This document shows, in pieces, positions 34,359 through 45,949 of a DNA stretch of 64,000 nucleotides. Source of the DNA: Austropuccinia psidii (taxonomy: Eukaryota; Basidiomycota; Pucciniomycetes; Pucciniales; Sphaerophragmiaceae); contig JALGQZ010000003.1 of NCBI GenBank assembly GCA_023105745.1, positions 48,068,196-48,132,195 of the forward strand, in the 5' to 3' direction. The notes under the pieces are model-generated. The model ran no database searches and was not told where the DNA came from. It was given only the letters and a program-made list of their open reading frames with translations. Numbering within the stretch: position 1 is the stretch's first letter; each line of letters starts with the position of its first letter. Position numbers and translations under genes: made by a program.

Positions 34359-36158
34359 TGTGAGCCTTAGTGGTATTTTTATATACCCAAAAGACCACAA
34401 ATGATAAATTGAAATACAAATATAAATAAAATACATTTATTCAGATTATAAAAATAAAAATTAAAATACAAATTAAAATTTATATTTAAAAATCCAAATT
34501 TAATTATAATTTAAAAATTAAATTACAATAAAATTTAAAATTATGAAAATTCATTTTTGCTTGTAAAAATGAAGTAAAAATGAATTTTTAATAAAAATTA
34601 TGAAATTAAAATATTTTTGGTAAAAATTTATATAAAATATATTATAAATTTTTATCCAATAAATAAACATATAAAAACTATTTCACCATTTGATTCCTCA
34701 TAAAAAATTGGGTGGGGTCACCTCTGAGTGAAATTTTTGTAACTCAACTCTAAATAAGCTTAAATTAAGTTTTTAGTATTTTCAATACAAAAATTGAAAA
34801 TCCTGAAAAATTTAATTTAATTCACACCACATGTGGTGTTAACCATCAATTTTTGTGTTAAAATTGAGGTGTTGTGTTTAATTTAGAAGTTATGAGGAAT
34901 TGAAGTATTTTCAATTGAGTTCAATTAAAATGTCAAAATGTGCGCGTGTATTACATAAGTGAACTTTGATTTACATATGAGGTATCAATTATTACTGTAT
35001 TGTACTGTAAACCTCAATTGAATTACATATTTAAATTGTAATTATAATAAGTGATGAGGAATTAAAGGAAAAAATAAATTGGAAAGATTAAATTTGGAGG
35101 GAAAAGGAACTCTAGCTCTAAGGGGGAGCCAGACCCCCAAAACCCTTGCTGACAGGTGTGAGATGTCAAAATCCATGCAAAAGTTCATCACTTTTGTCCT
35201 GGAATTGAGTCACAGGGTCTGTGAGTCAATTGATGATGTGGTTTTGATACCAATCAGGGGAGTTTTAACTGTTGCCAAGAGGGTAAAACTACCCTTAAGA
35301 TGAAACAATTTTAGTAAAAACAGTTTTAACTGGTTTCTACGCCTCTTACACACATTCTGACGTGTTTTGAAGGCTCTAGACAAGGTATTGCTATATTAAT
35401 GGCTGATTTAAGGGTCTAAAATGGCTAAAAATGGCTTAAACCAGCCCTTTTTTGATCTAAACCAGGGTTTAATGATGCCATAATTGGCTTTTCTGTTTTC
35501 AGACTGTTTTTCACGACTGACAAGAGTAAATTTTACTTTTGTAGTAAGAAAATTGATGGCTATAAAAGAATGTCTTCTTTGCCCCACTTTTCTCTTCATG
35601 TTAGAATCTTTTCCTTTTATAATTAGTTTAAACACTGTTAAACCAATCAATAAAAGATTCCAACCACCTTTTTGAAATCATTTTAAACCTTTTTAACCAC
35701 GTGAAAAAATCATTATAATTATTTTTTGTAACTTTTATGATCATTTTTACCCCTGAACCACGCCAAAAGTGAATTAAAGCATCTTTCATCACTGTAAACT
35801 TGTCACTTTGTTTCCAAATCCACTCTGGTCACTTTTGGGTATGTTTTCCCTTTAATATTCTTTTTAAAGACTTTGTTCTTCAATCAATTTCTTGCAGTTC
35901 TTTTCTCAATTAATTCCAATTGAAATTGCTCTTGAAGAAATTTCTTTTGTAGCCTTAAATATCTCTTGTAGGGTATTTTTTGATAAATCTTCATAATATT
36001 ATTGTTTTATACTAATAAAGCTATAAAAAATAAAATTGGTGTGTTTTATCTTCAAAATAATATTTCTTACTATTTTTAATTGATTTTTACCTTATACAAA
36101 TTTTGAGGACAGGAAAAGTACTTGATTTTTAATCAAAGTTTCATATCCACACCTTACA
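34359..36158 (+). repeat. LTR-A, 3' LTR of A2 (1800 bp)
   Basis: Follows the polypurine tract GAGGGGGAGGGAA and begins TGTGAGCC; ends CACCTTACA, then the target duplication AATCA. The palindrome is mutated here (34908-34929) and the AAAATGGCTA run is short. Confidence 0.95.
35561..35568 (+). promoter_or_regulatory. TATA box in 3' LTR of A2
   Basis: TATAAAAG in the conserved LTR-A context. Confidence 0.6.
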
Positions 36159-38394
36159 AATCATTTGCCAACTTGGTGATTATTCCCTTTTTCCACCAAC
36201 AACAAGTATTTCTTCCAGTTGGCTGTCTTATGCCATAATACCATATTTTATCTTGGAGTGATCAATTTATCTTGTACGTCATAATCCTCTTGTAACATGT
36301 CAATTGCTTTAATAAATGACATTTGGTCATATTAACCTTCACCTGTGAATGTTGGCCATTCTTTGCATTGAGGTTCTTCCTTTATTGAGACTTGATTATT
36401 GTCTTGATGATTTGATTCTGTTACAAATAGATTTGTTATTTCCTCTTTTGGTTTGACAGGACTTCTTGTGTGAGAAAATGGGGTAGATAATTTTGGCATA
36501 TTTAAGTTAGCCTCATTTATTTTATGCATTTTTTCATTAAGAATTCTTATTTCACTTTGAATGTCATCTTCAAGATTCATTCTTGCTACATAACTCTTTT
36601 CTACATTGTCTAGAAGTAATCTTTGATGTGATAAAGTCTTTTTATCAAATTTTTCAACACAAATACTTAATTTTTCTAGTTTTTCTGTCAGATCGTCAAT
36701 ACTCACATCATAATTGATTTTCAAAGTTTTTTATTTGATATCTTTTATGTATTTGTACAATTCCTGTTGTTCTTGTATTAATTTCTGAGTATTGTCAATT
36801 AAGACTTTTGGTTCATTTTTTTCAACCATAAATTCAGTTGTGTCTATTTCTTTTTTATTTTTTACAACAATTTGTGTTTAAGATAATAACATATCATTTT
36901 CTTCTTGTAAAGATAATAAGCTATTTGAAATGTCTTTTAGAGGTAAAATACTATTTTTAATTTCTGTTAAAGTATTTACAACATCAGGAAACAAAGTTAT
37001 TTATTTGGGAAATGGTGTTGTCTCATTCTTTGTTCCTCTTTGTCCTTGAATTCGATCAAGGTTCTGGCCATGTTGAAGACATTGTCCATGGAATCTTTTT
37101 GGATTCTTGAAATCCTGTAGCTTGGGGAATATGGCTTCCTCCAATTATTTTTCTTGTTCTTCTTCCCTTCTTGGTGAGGTTGGCTTACTTGAGGCTTGCT
37201 GGTAGAAGCTACTGGGGCTTCTTCCTTGCTTTCCTCCCTCTTTTTGGAATGATATTCCTTTATGTTTTTGATTTGAGGTTTGAATGATAGTGGATTTCAT
37301 CCATTTGAGTATCTCACTATTTCCTCCTCATTGACAAACCTGTTCATCATGTGCCAGGAGTAAATCACACCTTGGTGGATTTGTAGCAACATTTCCCAAT
37401 CCTTGTGCTTGTACACCATGTAGTACTGCTTGTACTGGCTCATGTATATGTCTATCTGAGCCCTCTGAATGTGATTTGTACTTGTTGGCGAAACTCATAC
37501 TTAGTTCCAACTGTGGCTCAGATATTAGGGGAACTTATGGGACTTGCCTTTAGGATATGACACTTCCTTGTGTGGATTCTGTTCCACTGGGGATTTTCCC
37601 CTTTCTTTTGCCTTTGGGGGATCAATTCTACTTCTGAGTGCAGCTCCATCTGATTGGATGGAGTATTTTGATCCTCTCCTAGTAGCTATAATTAATGAAT
37701 AATAAATAAAAAAGCTTTCAGGACACTAAAATATCATTTTATGAAAATATTAAGAGAGGCACTCACATTCAAAGTCCTGAAAATTGGGTCCTGGAAAGAC
37801 TGATTTCTTGGCCTTTCTTTTCTTCTTAACATCAGGTGTTGGAGAACTTTGACAAGTTTCTTCCACCAATCTCTAAGCAATGGTCTAATTTTCCTCCGTG
37901 GGGTTGTCCTCAAACACTATAAAAGACAAATAAATATAAGTATTTTTATAAGAAGTGTTATTTTTGAAAATATATGCCAATTTTCACATAAAAATTGCTT
38001 TTATATATTTATAAATGAAGTAAATGAATAAATAGGAAGAAAATTATTTTAATTATATTTTTCATTTTTTGTTATTTTTTATATATTTTTTATAGAATAA
38101 AAAAAATTGAGACCATTCTTTTGAAGTTAAATTATAATATAAATTAATTTTAATTCATAAATATCTTTTCTAATACCTAAGTTCACTCAAAGAAAGGTCT
38201 TGAAAGTCCAAGGATGTGAGAAACCACATGTAAGACAGTACAATTTCTTTCCTAATTCCTCAATAGCTTTTAAAATCAATAAATATAAGATTATTATATA
38301 ATTTTAAGATTATAAATATAACTTTTATTTGATAAACCCAATTTGAATCCTTTTGAAAGGTCTTTTAAGTAAATATCATGGCCAGGCCCCCAAA
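36159..38394 (-). pseudogene. 5' part of retrotransposon B: primer site, leader exon, gag N-terminus
   Basis: Reading down from 38394: TTTGGGGGCC next to the 5' LTR (primer-binding site, 38385-38394); a leader; a candidate exon at 37767-37916 with acceptor TTTTATAG and donor GTGAGT; an intron to an acceptor at 37686-37687; a STRRGSKYSIQS-like start; an ORF1-like segment (about 37050-37460, including IDIYMSQYKQYY and NGWNPLSF); a coiled-coil gag segment (36332-36724) ending PTFTGEG; and the start of the capsid-type domain, cut at 36159 by A2. It continues at 24086. Stops occur in several places, including one just before the 36332-36724 frame. Confidence 0.75.
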
Positions 38395-40380
38395 TGTAAG
38401 CTTTGACTTTGAAACAATAAGTAAATATTACCAATATTTTACTTACTGTACTATGAATTTCCTTATTAAAACAAAGAATCAGATAAAAAAATATTATAAT
38501 AAGAAAGAATCATGATAATTATGGTATAAAATATTTGTACTATTAAATAATTCTAATAATATAAATTATATCAAAAAAAACAGTATAATAAAAATAAATA
38601 TATTAATATATGACAATTAATATATTTATGGCACTTTAATATTGTTACAAAAAATGATTAATGCATAAAAAATTGTTATTTTATAAAAAAACTATAACAA
38701 CAATATTTCCAATATCAAAGTTATATATCAATATAAATTCTATCTATATCATTGGAGGAATTATTAAAAATAATAATAAACAGAGTATTATCATAAAACA
38801 TAAAAATAACCTACTTTTGACACTTAATATAATAATTTTGACCCAATTTATGCCCAAAAATGTAAATACAACTTTTTAAATTGTATTTACAATTAAAAAA
38901 TAGAAGAAATTACAAATATTCTTGCTTTTACATGGAATTAGATATTTGAGAGAAATTTAACAAAAACAATTCAAACTTGACTTAATCACGTCAGGATTGA
39001 TGATTAAAATAAATATTAACTTGAGTATTTACATACATAATAGTTTGATATAAAAGAACAAAGCTTTTCCCTTTGATTTTGATGATTTAATGTTTTTGTT
39101 GCATCTGAGGGGGAAATAGAGGTAAAAAGAGATCCATATATTTTGAAATCCTGAACCCTAGAGTCCAGAGGGCTTCTAGTAGACATGTACCTCTAGTATC
39201 CACTGGAATTGATCATTATTTTAATTTTGATTGATGATTACATCATAATTAAACCATCTTATCCCATTTTAATTCCATTATTTAGAGTGATCACTGTAAC
39301 TCTAAGTTTGCTGACATAATAGGCTTGGGAGAAGATTAAGCTTTGTGAACTTTATTATATTTAATCATTATCAACTATTATTTGTCACTTTTAACACCTA
39401 TATGACTGTTAAACTTAACTTCAGGTTACAGTGAGTGATCATAAATGATCAATTTTAAGCTTAAACTTTAATCATTTGTAACCTCTTATATATAAATTCT
39501 AGAGCCATTGAAATAGTTAATTCTAATATCTCAGAATGTCATCATTAAACTTGCAAGAGAATTTCATTACATCAGCAAAACTCTATTTTTGATGATTTTG
39601 CTTGTGACTCATTCTATCTGTTGAAATTTACTATTTTAAATTTTAAGCCATGATTTAAAGGGGTTATAGCTTTAATATAATGATAAAAATTACATAATTA
39701 TCCACTTATTACCTATTAGAGTCTGAATATTGACTTTAGCTTAAGTCTGGATCACCTTCACAAAAATTAATCAACAGCTATAACAATTTTGCTCAATAAA
39801 GCCTTCCAAATTATAACCTTGTTTATTTCTTGTCAAATGAAGCCTAGATCTGTAATCCTACATTAATTAACTGGTAACTTTATTTTTGGTCAGACTCTCT
39901 ATCATGTTTATCTCAAGAGTTATGAGCTAAAAACCATGAATATATGTGCTGATCATCAAAGTACCTGTATTCAGGTTATTTCCTTGACTATTGACTTTAC
40001 AGTTACGCAATAGAAATGTTATATGTGTAATATTTCATGGGGAATCTAATGGTGCAATTTATTCCACATGTTGTCTCATTGTATCTGGATATAATCAAGT
40101 ATTTATGCTCTTTTATGCCATTTTTACTTATTGCTCAGTAAGTATTGTCTTTACAGATATGACTCAAACATTTTATATGTGTATTTTACCATGTTTAATC
40201 TAATGGTGCAACTTATTCAACATTTTTATTCCTTAGATTCAGAGTTAATCAAGAATTTATGCCTTTTTATGGCATTTTATCTCTTTTAAGATAAGAATTT
40301 TAATTCTTACTCTTAGAATATATATTTTAAAGTTGTTTTGTGACCATTTTGGATATGTGGTCATATTCTAAAGGCTCACA
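38395..40380 (-). repeat. LTR-B, 5' LTR of retrotransposon B (1986 bp)
   Basis: On the + strand it runs from TGTAAGCTTTGACTTTG to CTAAAGGCTCACA. It matches 17098-19091 along its whole length and more closely than either matches the solo LTR-B. On the outside it abuts the MULE N-terminus directly. Confidence 0.93.
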
Positions 40381-41062
40381 CTGTTTCAGAGGAAATCTTG
40401 TGGGAATTTGGGGTCCTAACTTATCACAACCTATTTCAATTTGATTGTGCATGATATTGGAGCTCAGGGTGCACAGAGAGTACCCCTGTTTCCTGGAAAC
40501 ATCATGCACATTCTGAAAAAAAGCTCAAGGGTCTGAAATTCACCTTCAGTGGGGGGTAGAGCATTATTTAGAGAAATCCTTGTAGCAATTTACAAAAAGA
40601 ATGAAAAAGTGGGAATTTGAAATTTATGGAATGAGGGAAGAGGCTTTCAAAGTATGAAAAAAACAGGAGAAAATATATGAGATGTTAAATGAAATAGGTG
40701 AAGCTTTATGGGCAATTGAAAAGGGCAGGGTGAAAATGGGATCTTGGTTATTGGTGAAGGAAAAAGATGTAACAATTTTGTGGAGGAGGGTATGTTTGGA
40801 ACAAAATGGGGTCTTTGGGGAAAAAACAAATTAAATTGGCTTGTAAATATTTCATTAATAAAGTTTGGAATAGTATTTTTGGAAAATGTTTTTTCAGGAG
40901 GTGAGGAATATTGAGGAATATTTGTGTTTTTGTTTCTTTAGGGGGGTGGATGCACAGAAATGTTCAAAAAAAGTGTTAGGACTTTTTGGGAGGAAGACAT
41001 TTTTTTGAGAGGAAGGCATTTTTGGGGGAGTTTTGGAAGGTTTAATCCTGTTTTTCCTATAT
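40381..41062 (-). pseudogene. MULE-2 N-terminus and 5' untranslated region
   Basis: The minus strand encodes QNVHDVSRKQGYSLCTLSSNIMHNQIEIG and following residues, equivalent to the first 60 residues of MULE-1 (8372-8540). The upstream 5' untranslated stretch (40550-41060) matches 7880-8347. The coding part stops at 40381 at exactly the point where MULE-2 begins at 17097, so the two pieces are one gene split by retrotransposon B. The FAR1-like DNA-binding region is cut in two. Confidence 0.8.
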
Positions 41063-42627
41063 TAAAAAGGGACTCAATGAATTCCTTAGGTGTTTTCACT
41101 AAAAATTCATATCTTTTTACTAATATATGGCAAAAACACCTACATTTTTCCCATTTTGCTTACATTCTCCAACCAGAACCCTCAATAAATTACTTCTTTC
41201 CTAATCAAAATACAAAAATGTTGTTGAGTTTTTTTATTCCAGCTTTTTTATCTAATATGACCCTCCTTTTATGAGGGAAAATCTAGATGTTAAACTTGAA
41301 TTTTTTATAAAATATTAAAAAATTCAAATTAAGTCACAGTGACACTAATACTTCTAACTGGGATTGCTAACCTAGGATGAGAAAAAGGAGAGATAAGAAT
41401 AGCTTTTTAAACTAATTGCATAAATATACAATGAGATCAACATGAATACTATGAATAACTGCAAGATCATGGGGACCTTGTGGATTTATCCTAGCCTCAT
41501 TTAAACTAAAAAATATTATTCCAATTTCAAAATGGAACAAGATTGTTAGAAAAAGGAAAATTGGGGGATTTTCGTCAAGGCGGAATTCTTAAAGAGTATT
41601 TTTTTCACACTATTTGGCCAAAAATATCATTAAATATGGGTTTTCATAGCTCTCAAATGGGATGTTGGTATAAAACCATGGGAAATTAGAAAATATTCAA
41701 TATAATCTTATTATTACCTCTATCAATAATATTTCTCTGAAAATAATGAGAGAAAATTAATTTCTATTAAGAATGAAATCTACCTGAGAGATCCTCTAAT
41801 TCCTCATTGGCTTAAACCATTTTCCCCTTTGGGAAATTGAAAAATGAAAATTCTTCTAAATCTTAAGGCTCTGAAATCCTTTCCAATAATGAAACATACA
41901 AATAAACCTTCCAGTTCAAATAAACTATTGAGGTTTTGTGACCTGAAGGGCTTGATTCCTTTGGATTGGCATCTGGATTTTTCAAAATTATGAAAATATC
42001 ATTCTATACAAAATAAATTTGCATTTTATCTGTGTAATCTAGTATATGGAAGACTTTTACCAAACCTAAGCTTTGTTGGTTTTAATAATGAATGGTGTTT
42101 ACATTTTTTATTTGGGAATTTATTTTTCCAGCCAAAAACTCCAGGAGCTAAATATTTTCTGGTGTGGTTTAAGAAGAGTTCTACTTAAGGAAAGAATTAC
42201 TTCAGAAAACTTAAAACCTCTTTGGAGATTATTTTTCAGGATTCCAATTTAGTTAGGTATCTCACGGGGAAAAAGAAGATGTCTTGTTTGACTCGAGTCT
42301 TCTACAGATAAAGAAGTAATATTCAATTACTAATTTGACGTCTCAATATTTGAGCAATTGTACGTATTATAGTTGGGTAATTTTTTTCTGCATCCTTCAG
42401 TTGGATGTCACAAACATAAAAAGTGCGTATCTTTGGGTTGATTTTTTCAAGTCAAGTAGAAAAACATCAAGTGATTTTGGGAATAGGCTAGTAAAACCAT
42501 TTGCTTCAAGGTGGCCTTTCTAGGAAGGCAATGCCAAACATAATTTATAGAAGAGAAAAAGAATAACGAAACCCCAAAATATATCGAAATTAGTTCAATC
42601 TTCCGCCTTAGAGATATCTTATGTAAG
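41063..42627. other. Spacer between MULE-2 and the GH47 gene
   Basis: The first 220 bases include the candidate MULE terminal repeat (about 41107-41150). From there to 42530 I see AT-rich DNA with no convincing frame, repeat or RNA gene; the small + frame at 42335-42523 has no recognisable family. The last 100 bases before 42628 should contain the GH47 3' untranslated region. Confidence 0.5.
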
Positions 42628-45600
42628 CTATTCGGAGAGAGACTCCTGCCTCGATATCCGGGACCATTGCTGCAAATAGGTGCCAGATGAAATGAATCCT
42701 TGTGGAGTACTTCTCGCTGTATGAATGGCCATTAAATTTTCCCCAGGTGGGTTCAAAAATGACACTGCATCATCCTGTGGATCAGTCCAATTTAGTTGGG
42801 TCGAAGGATTCCTACCCGGTATCTTAAGAGGGTGAGAAGCAACATTAAACACGCAATCGTCCAACGACATAAAGTTAGGCTCTGAAAACAATAGATAGAA
42901 GTATTTAAAGCTGGGTAGAGTTTTGCGTTACAGAGGAAAGGATGTTTAGAAAAACAATCAGCTTCGTTTTGTTGTGGAAATAAGGTGATATACGGCCCTT
43001 ACTTTTCACCCAAAAGGGCACCGTTGCGGAAATCTGCTTTGTTGTAATTATCATTCAAATCTTGAGTTATATCTCTGATCTCAGCAAATCCATATTTGGT
43101 GATCGAAGCTTCTGCCCATGTTGTGAACCTGGTTGGGTAAAAAGTGAATGGTAATTGACATTAACAACAGGCGAGAAAAAAAACAAGGGAAGAAAATCAA
43201 CTGACAATTTCCAACCTCGGTCTTGCCACTCTCGATCTCCAGTCATACGCCACATATAGAAAACTGATCTGTGACAAATTGTCATGTTTTTGCGGAAGAA
43301 AACAGGCCCGAAAAGTAATAAAGCAGGAATGAGCTTTCTGAGGAAAATCATAAAAAAGGCGCTGAGAAGGATAAGACTCACTCAATGGTTTCTGGTCTAT
43401 TACGATGCCTTGCATCACTCATCTCGTTGATGGGGATGGTTTGGACTTTCGAACAGCAAAACTCAGGTATTTCTCACGCTTAAGATGGTAAATAACCAAG
43501 TAAATTTTAAGGAATAACTTACAAGACGAACCGTAATTCTTCAGAATGAGCTCATCAGGTCCAAGCCCTGAAGGGCTTGCTTCATGCACCCACAAACAAG
43601 TGTCCGTATGCTGCCCATCCCAAAAATAAAATACGTTCAATGAGAGCAATTGAGGATAGGCTCAAAATTGGAAGGTTTGTAAGGATAGGAAAGACTAGAT
43701 ACTGAGCCTTACTTTTAAGGAGAAATTTAATTGTTCTGTCTTATTCAACAGCTTACTTGCAAGACCAAGGGTGGCAGCGGATGAACAGCTTTGTTGGCTG
43801 ATTTTGGACGCATAACTGATCCTTTCTGAAAAACTATATGCCTCTCCCACGATGCTTAATTTGGGCCCTTCACCACCTAGCTGAACCTCTTGAACTAGAT
43901 ATTGGAAGACTGATTCTATAGAAGATAGTACAGTCTCTTGAAGTTCTGTCAAATTTCCTCCCAAAAGCATGATCGCCTTGACCTAAAGAGGTAGTGACTC
44001 AGTAATTATTCTTCAAAAAGAACAAATATTTGGAGCTCACAAGACTTTCATAATAAATCGAAGACTTAGCTTTGAGATTGTAAAATCCCTGTAGCTCGTT
44101 AGGCTTATCTGGATTAATTTTTTGGGGTAAAAGCGTTCCGATCCGTGAAGTAGAATTTAGGTTGGAACTTCTTAAGAAGTCGAATGCTTGTTTCACCTGA
44201 AAGATGAATAAAATATAGCTATTTTCAGACAAGATAGCACTTATTCTGATAAGTTTTCAATTACCAAATTTACCACGTCGAAATATTGAGCTTTTCCTGT
44301 AAGCTGGGCCAGTCTAGTAAACTCCAATAATAGACCGCCCGCCTCGGAGAGGTACAGTTCACCAGTGTCACTTCCGTGGGGGTTCCTGAAAACAAGATTG
44401 TTATTTTAGATTTTGCCACAGGAAATATTTATTTGAAAAAATTACTGACGATCCCAGGTGATAATTTGAAATTGGAACTCCGGTTTTGGTGTTGAACGCA
44501 GGCAATAGCCACTGAGCCAACTCATCAGCCTTGATAAGCATCAAATCGTCGCCACTTAAATCATACGCCGACAATAACGCTCCCATATCTATGGGGGGGG
44601 TTTTTTTAGTTCCAGCTGAAGGTATGCGAACCATACTGAGAAAATTGCTATGTGGAAACGTGCGCTGCCTTACATCTTACAACACTTTCCAATACGTTGA
44701 CCGTAGGGTAGGACTCATTCAGAGAGCTTCCGTCTAATCTTTCAAAGCTATACGGACTGATTACACTCGACCAGCTCAACTCGCGAATGTGCGTCCGGGC
44801 ATACTGGTCAAAGCCAAAAAAAGTTATGATGGATAATGAGGAAATAGATTGAATTTGAGTTTGCCAAGCTTACATTATACTCCTGGGTCATGTTCATTAT
44901 TAATAGAGTGTCTCTGACAAGGCGAAAAACTCAATTTTAACGTGACGCCTCGTGGCAAAACAAGCTCGCAAATAGTTTTCATGGGAGCCGAAGCTTACAA
45001 ATTGTCAACGATGGTCGCTCCCCACCCCGCAAAGGTGTTCTCGCCAAGTCCGGAAAATGGGCTAGCTTGGTCATACCCCCAAGCTTTTTTTTTGTATCCT
45101 TCCCAAGCATGACTGAAAGCTCGGACAACCCATTCCCGACGTCGAAGGTTCTTAGTTCTCAGAAGATCGGAATCCCAATCGCCTTTTTCCTTAAAATCGG
45201 TCCATTGAATCGGTGGTAAGGAAGAGGAATTGAAAGCGGGGCCATCGGGGCTCCCATAGTGGGTAGAAGAGGCCCCTTTTTTCTGGACTTGAACTACTCT
45301 ATCGAGTTGGCCAATGCTAATAGGCGATTGGAGGCTTTTAGGCAGACCTCGTATGTTCCGGGGAGGCGGCCAATGAGGCGCAGGGGGTGCGGACATCCCA
45401 ACCAGTCCTGAACTCCCGTTTCCATAAAAAATGAGTGGAAAACGCTTCTTGGATAGTAGCTTCGAGATTCTTGCGCCCGATTGACTAGATGTATTCCACG
45501 GGCGTTCGAAGTCGGGAATTAGAAGTCCTCCAACTTGGGGGACAAAAGGGCCACCAGATATTGGGCTCTGTATCATATTTTCTGCAACGCCACCATTTTG

Positions 45601-45896
45601 TCTTCGAGTGGAACCTTATGAAATGAATATATCTGTCAGCTTAATGCTTGCCTTCTTTTCTTAGCATGTTTTAGAGGCCACCACTACCATTACGATGAAA
45701 AAGTAAGAATACCACACAAACCTCGGCTTTGTCTTGGTCCATTGACCTGGGGATGGGGAGAAATCAAGTCAAGGATGGAGTAGGACAGCAAAATACATAG
45801 TAGAGCATAAAAGATCAAGGTCCCAGTGCACAAGAAGAAGGCTTGTATAAGCGTAACGGACTTCACAGATTGCTTGCTACGAGAACCAGCCGACAT
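42628..45896 (-). CDS. Divergent GH47 alpha-1,2-mannosidase-like protein, 13 exons
   Basis: Exons, 5' to 3' on the minus strand: 45896-45722, 45614-44999, 44913-44874, 44803-44674, 44588-44450, 44385-44265, 44196-44041, 43982-43713, 43610-43523, 43445-43382, 43268-43206, 43128-43003, 42910-42628. All twelve introns (58-113 nt) are GT-AG and phases join cleanly to 756 codons. Residues 15-42 form a membrane anchor after a basic start, giving a type II ER/Golgi protein; about 43-215 is a stem; the (alpha/alpha) barrel follows. Family blocks seen are REWVVRAFSHAWEGYKKKAWG (about 218-238), VNVLESVVRYMGALLSAY (E316), YYESL (455-459), Cys525 and Cys554 (expected disulfide), RPETIES (E597) and KYFYLLFSEP. 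Several active-site positions are changed: Ser453, Asn656 and Val686 stand where the family has Asp, Glu and the Ca2+-binding Thr. It may be a noncatalytic paralogue. Exon 6 could end at 44274 instead. Confidence 0.88.
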
Positions 45897-45935
45897 CGTG
45901 AACTTGACTTGGCTTCAGAAGCACACCTGAAGGGC

Positions 45936-45943
45936 TATATAAT
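45936..45943 (-). promoter_or_regulatory. Candidate TATA box of the GH47 gene
   Basis: A TATATAAT block about 40 bases upstream of the ATG at 45896. Position and sequence are suitable for a core promoter, but such motifs also occur by chance; no start-site evidence is available. Confidence 0.35.
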
Positions 45944-45949
45944 AATACT

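Larger units (their letters stand above)
24087..36158 (+). mobile_element. Retrotransposon A2 (Ty3-type), inserted in B
   Basis: Family A element with 5' LTR (24087-27943, interrupted), coding region and 3' LTR (34359-36158), flanked by perfect 5-bp duplications AATCA (24082-24086 and 36159-36163). Excising it joins the two halves of the B gag gene in the sense TGGGCCAATGATTCCTGGAG-like context. By eye the two LTRs are about 95% identical in their first 400 bases, more alike than those of A3. Confidence 0.96.
17098..40380 (-). mobile_element. Retrotransposon B (Ty3-type), inserted in MULE-2 and itself carrying A2
   Basis: It is bounded by LTR-B copies at 17098-19091 (3' LTR) and 38395-40380 (5' LTR), with gag-pol on the minus strand between them. 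Flanking 5-mers are CTTTT (17093-17097) and CTGTT (40381-40385), a target duplication with one change. MULE-1 has the uninterrupted equivalent CTGTT at this place, which supports the reading. Removing 17098-40380 joins the MULE N-terminus to its C-terminal part. The element is interrupted in gag by A2 (24087-36158). Its own sequence is about 11.2 kb. Confidence 0.92.

Noticed and set aside
42335..42523. 62-codon + strand frame downstream of the GH47 gene
   Set aside because: No family resemblance and it lies in the likely 3' flank of the gene.
44401..44634. Reading exon 5 of the GH47 gene from its upstream ATG (MVRIPSAGTKK...)
   Set aside because: The preceding bases fit an intron with a C8 tract and CATAG acceptor at 44589-44590; splicing there restores the family block YMGALLSAY, while the ATG reading does not.
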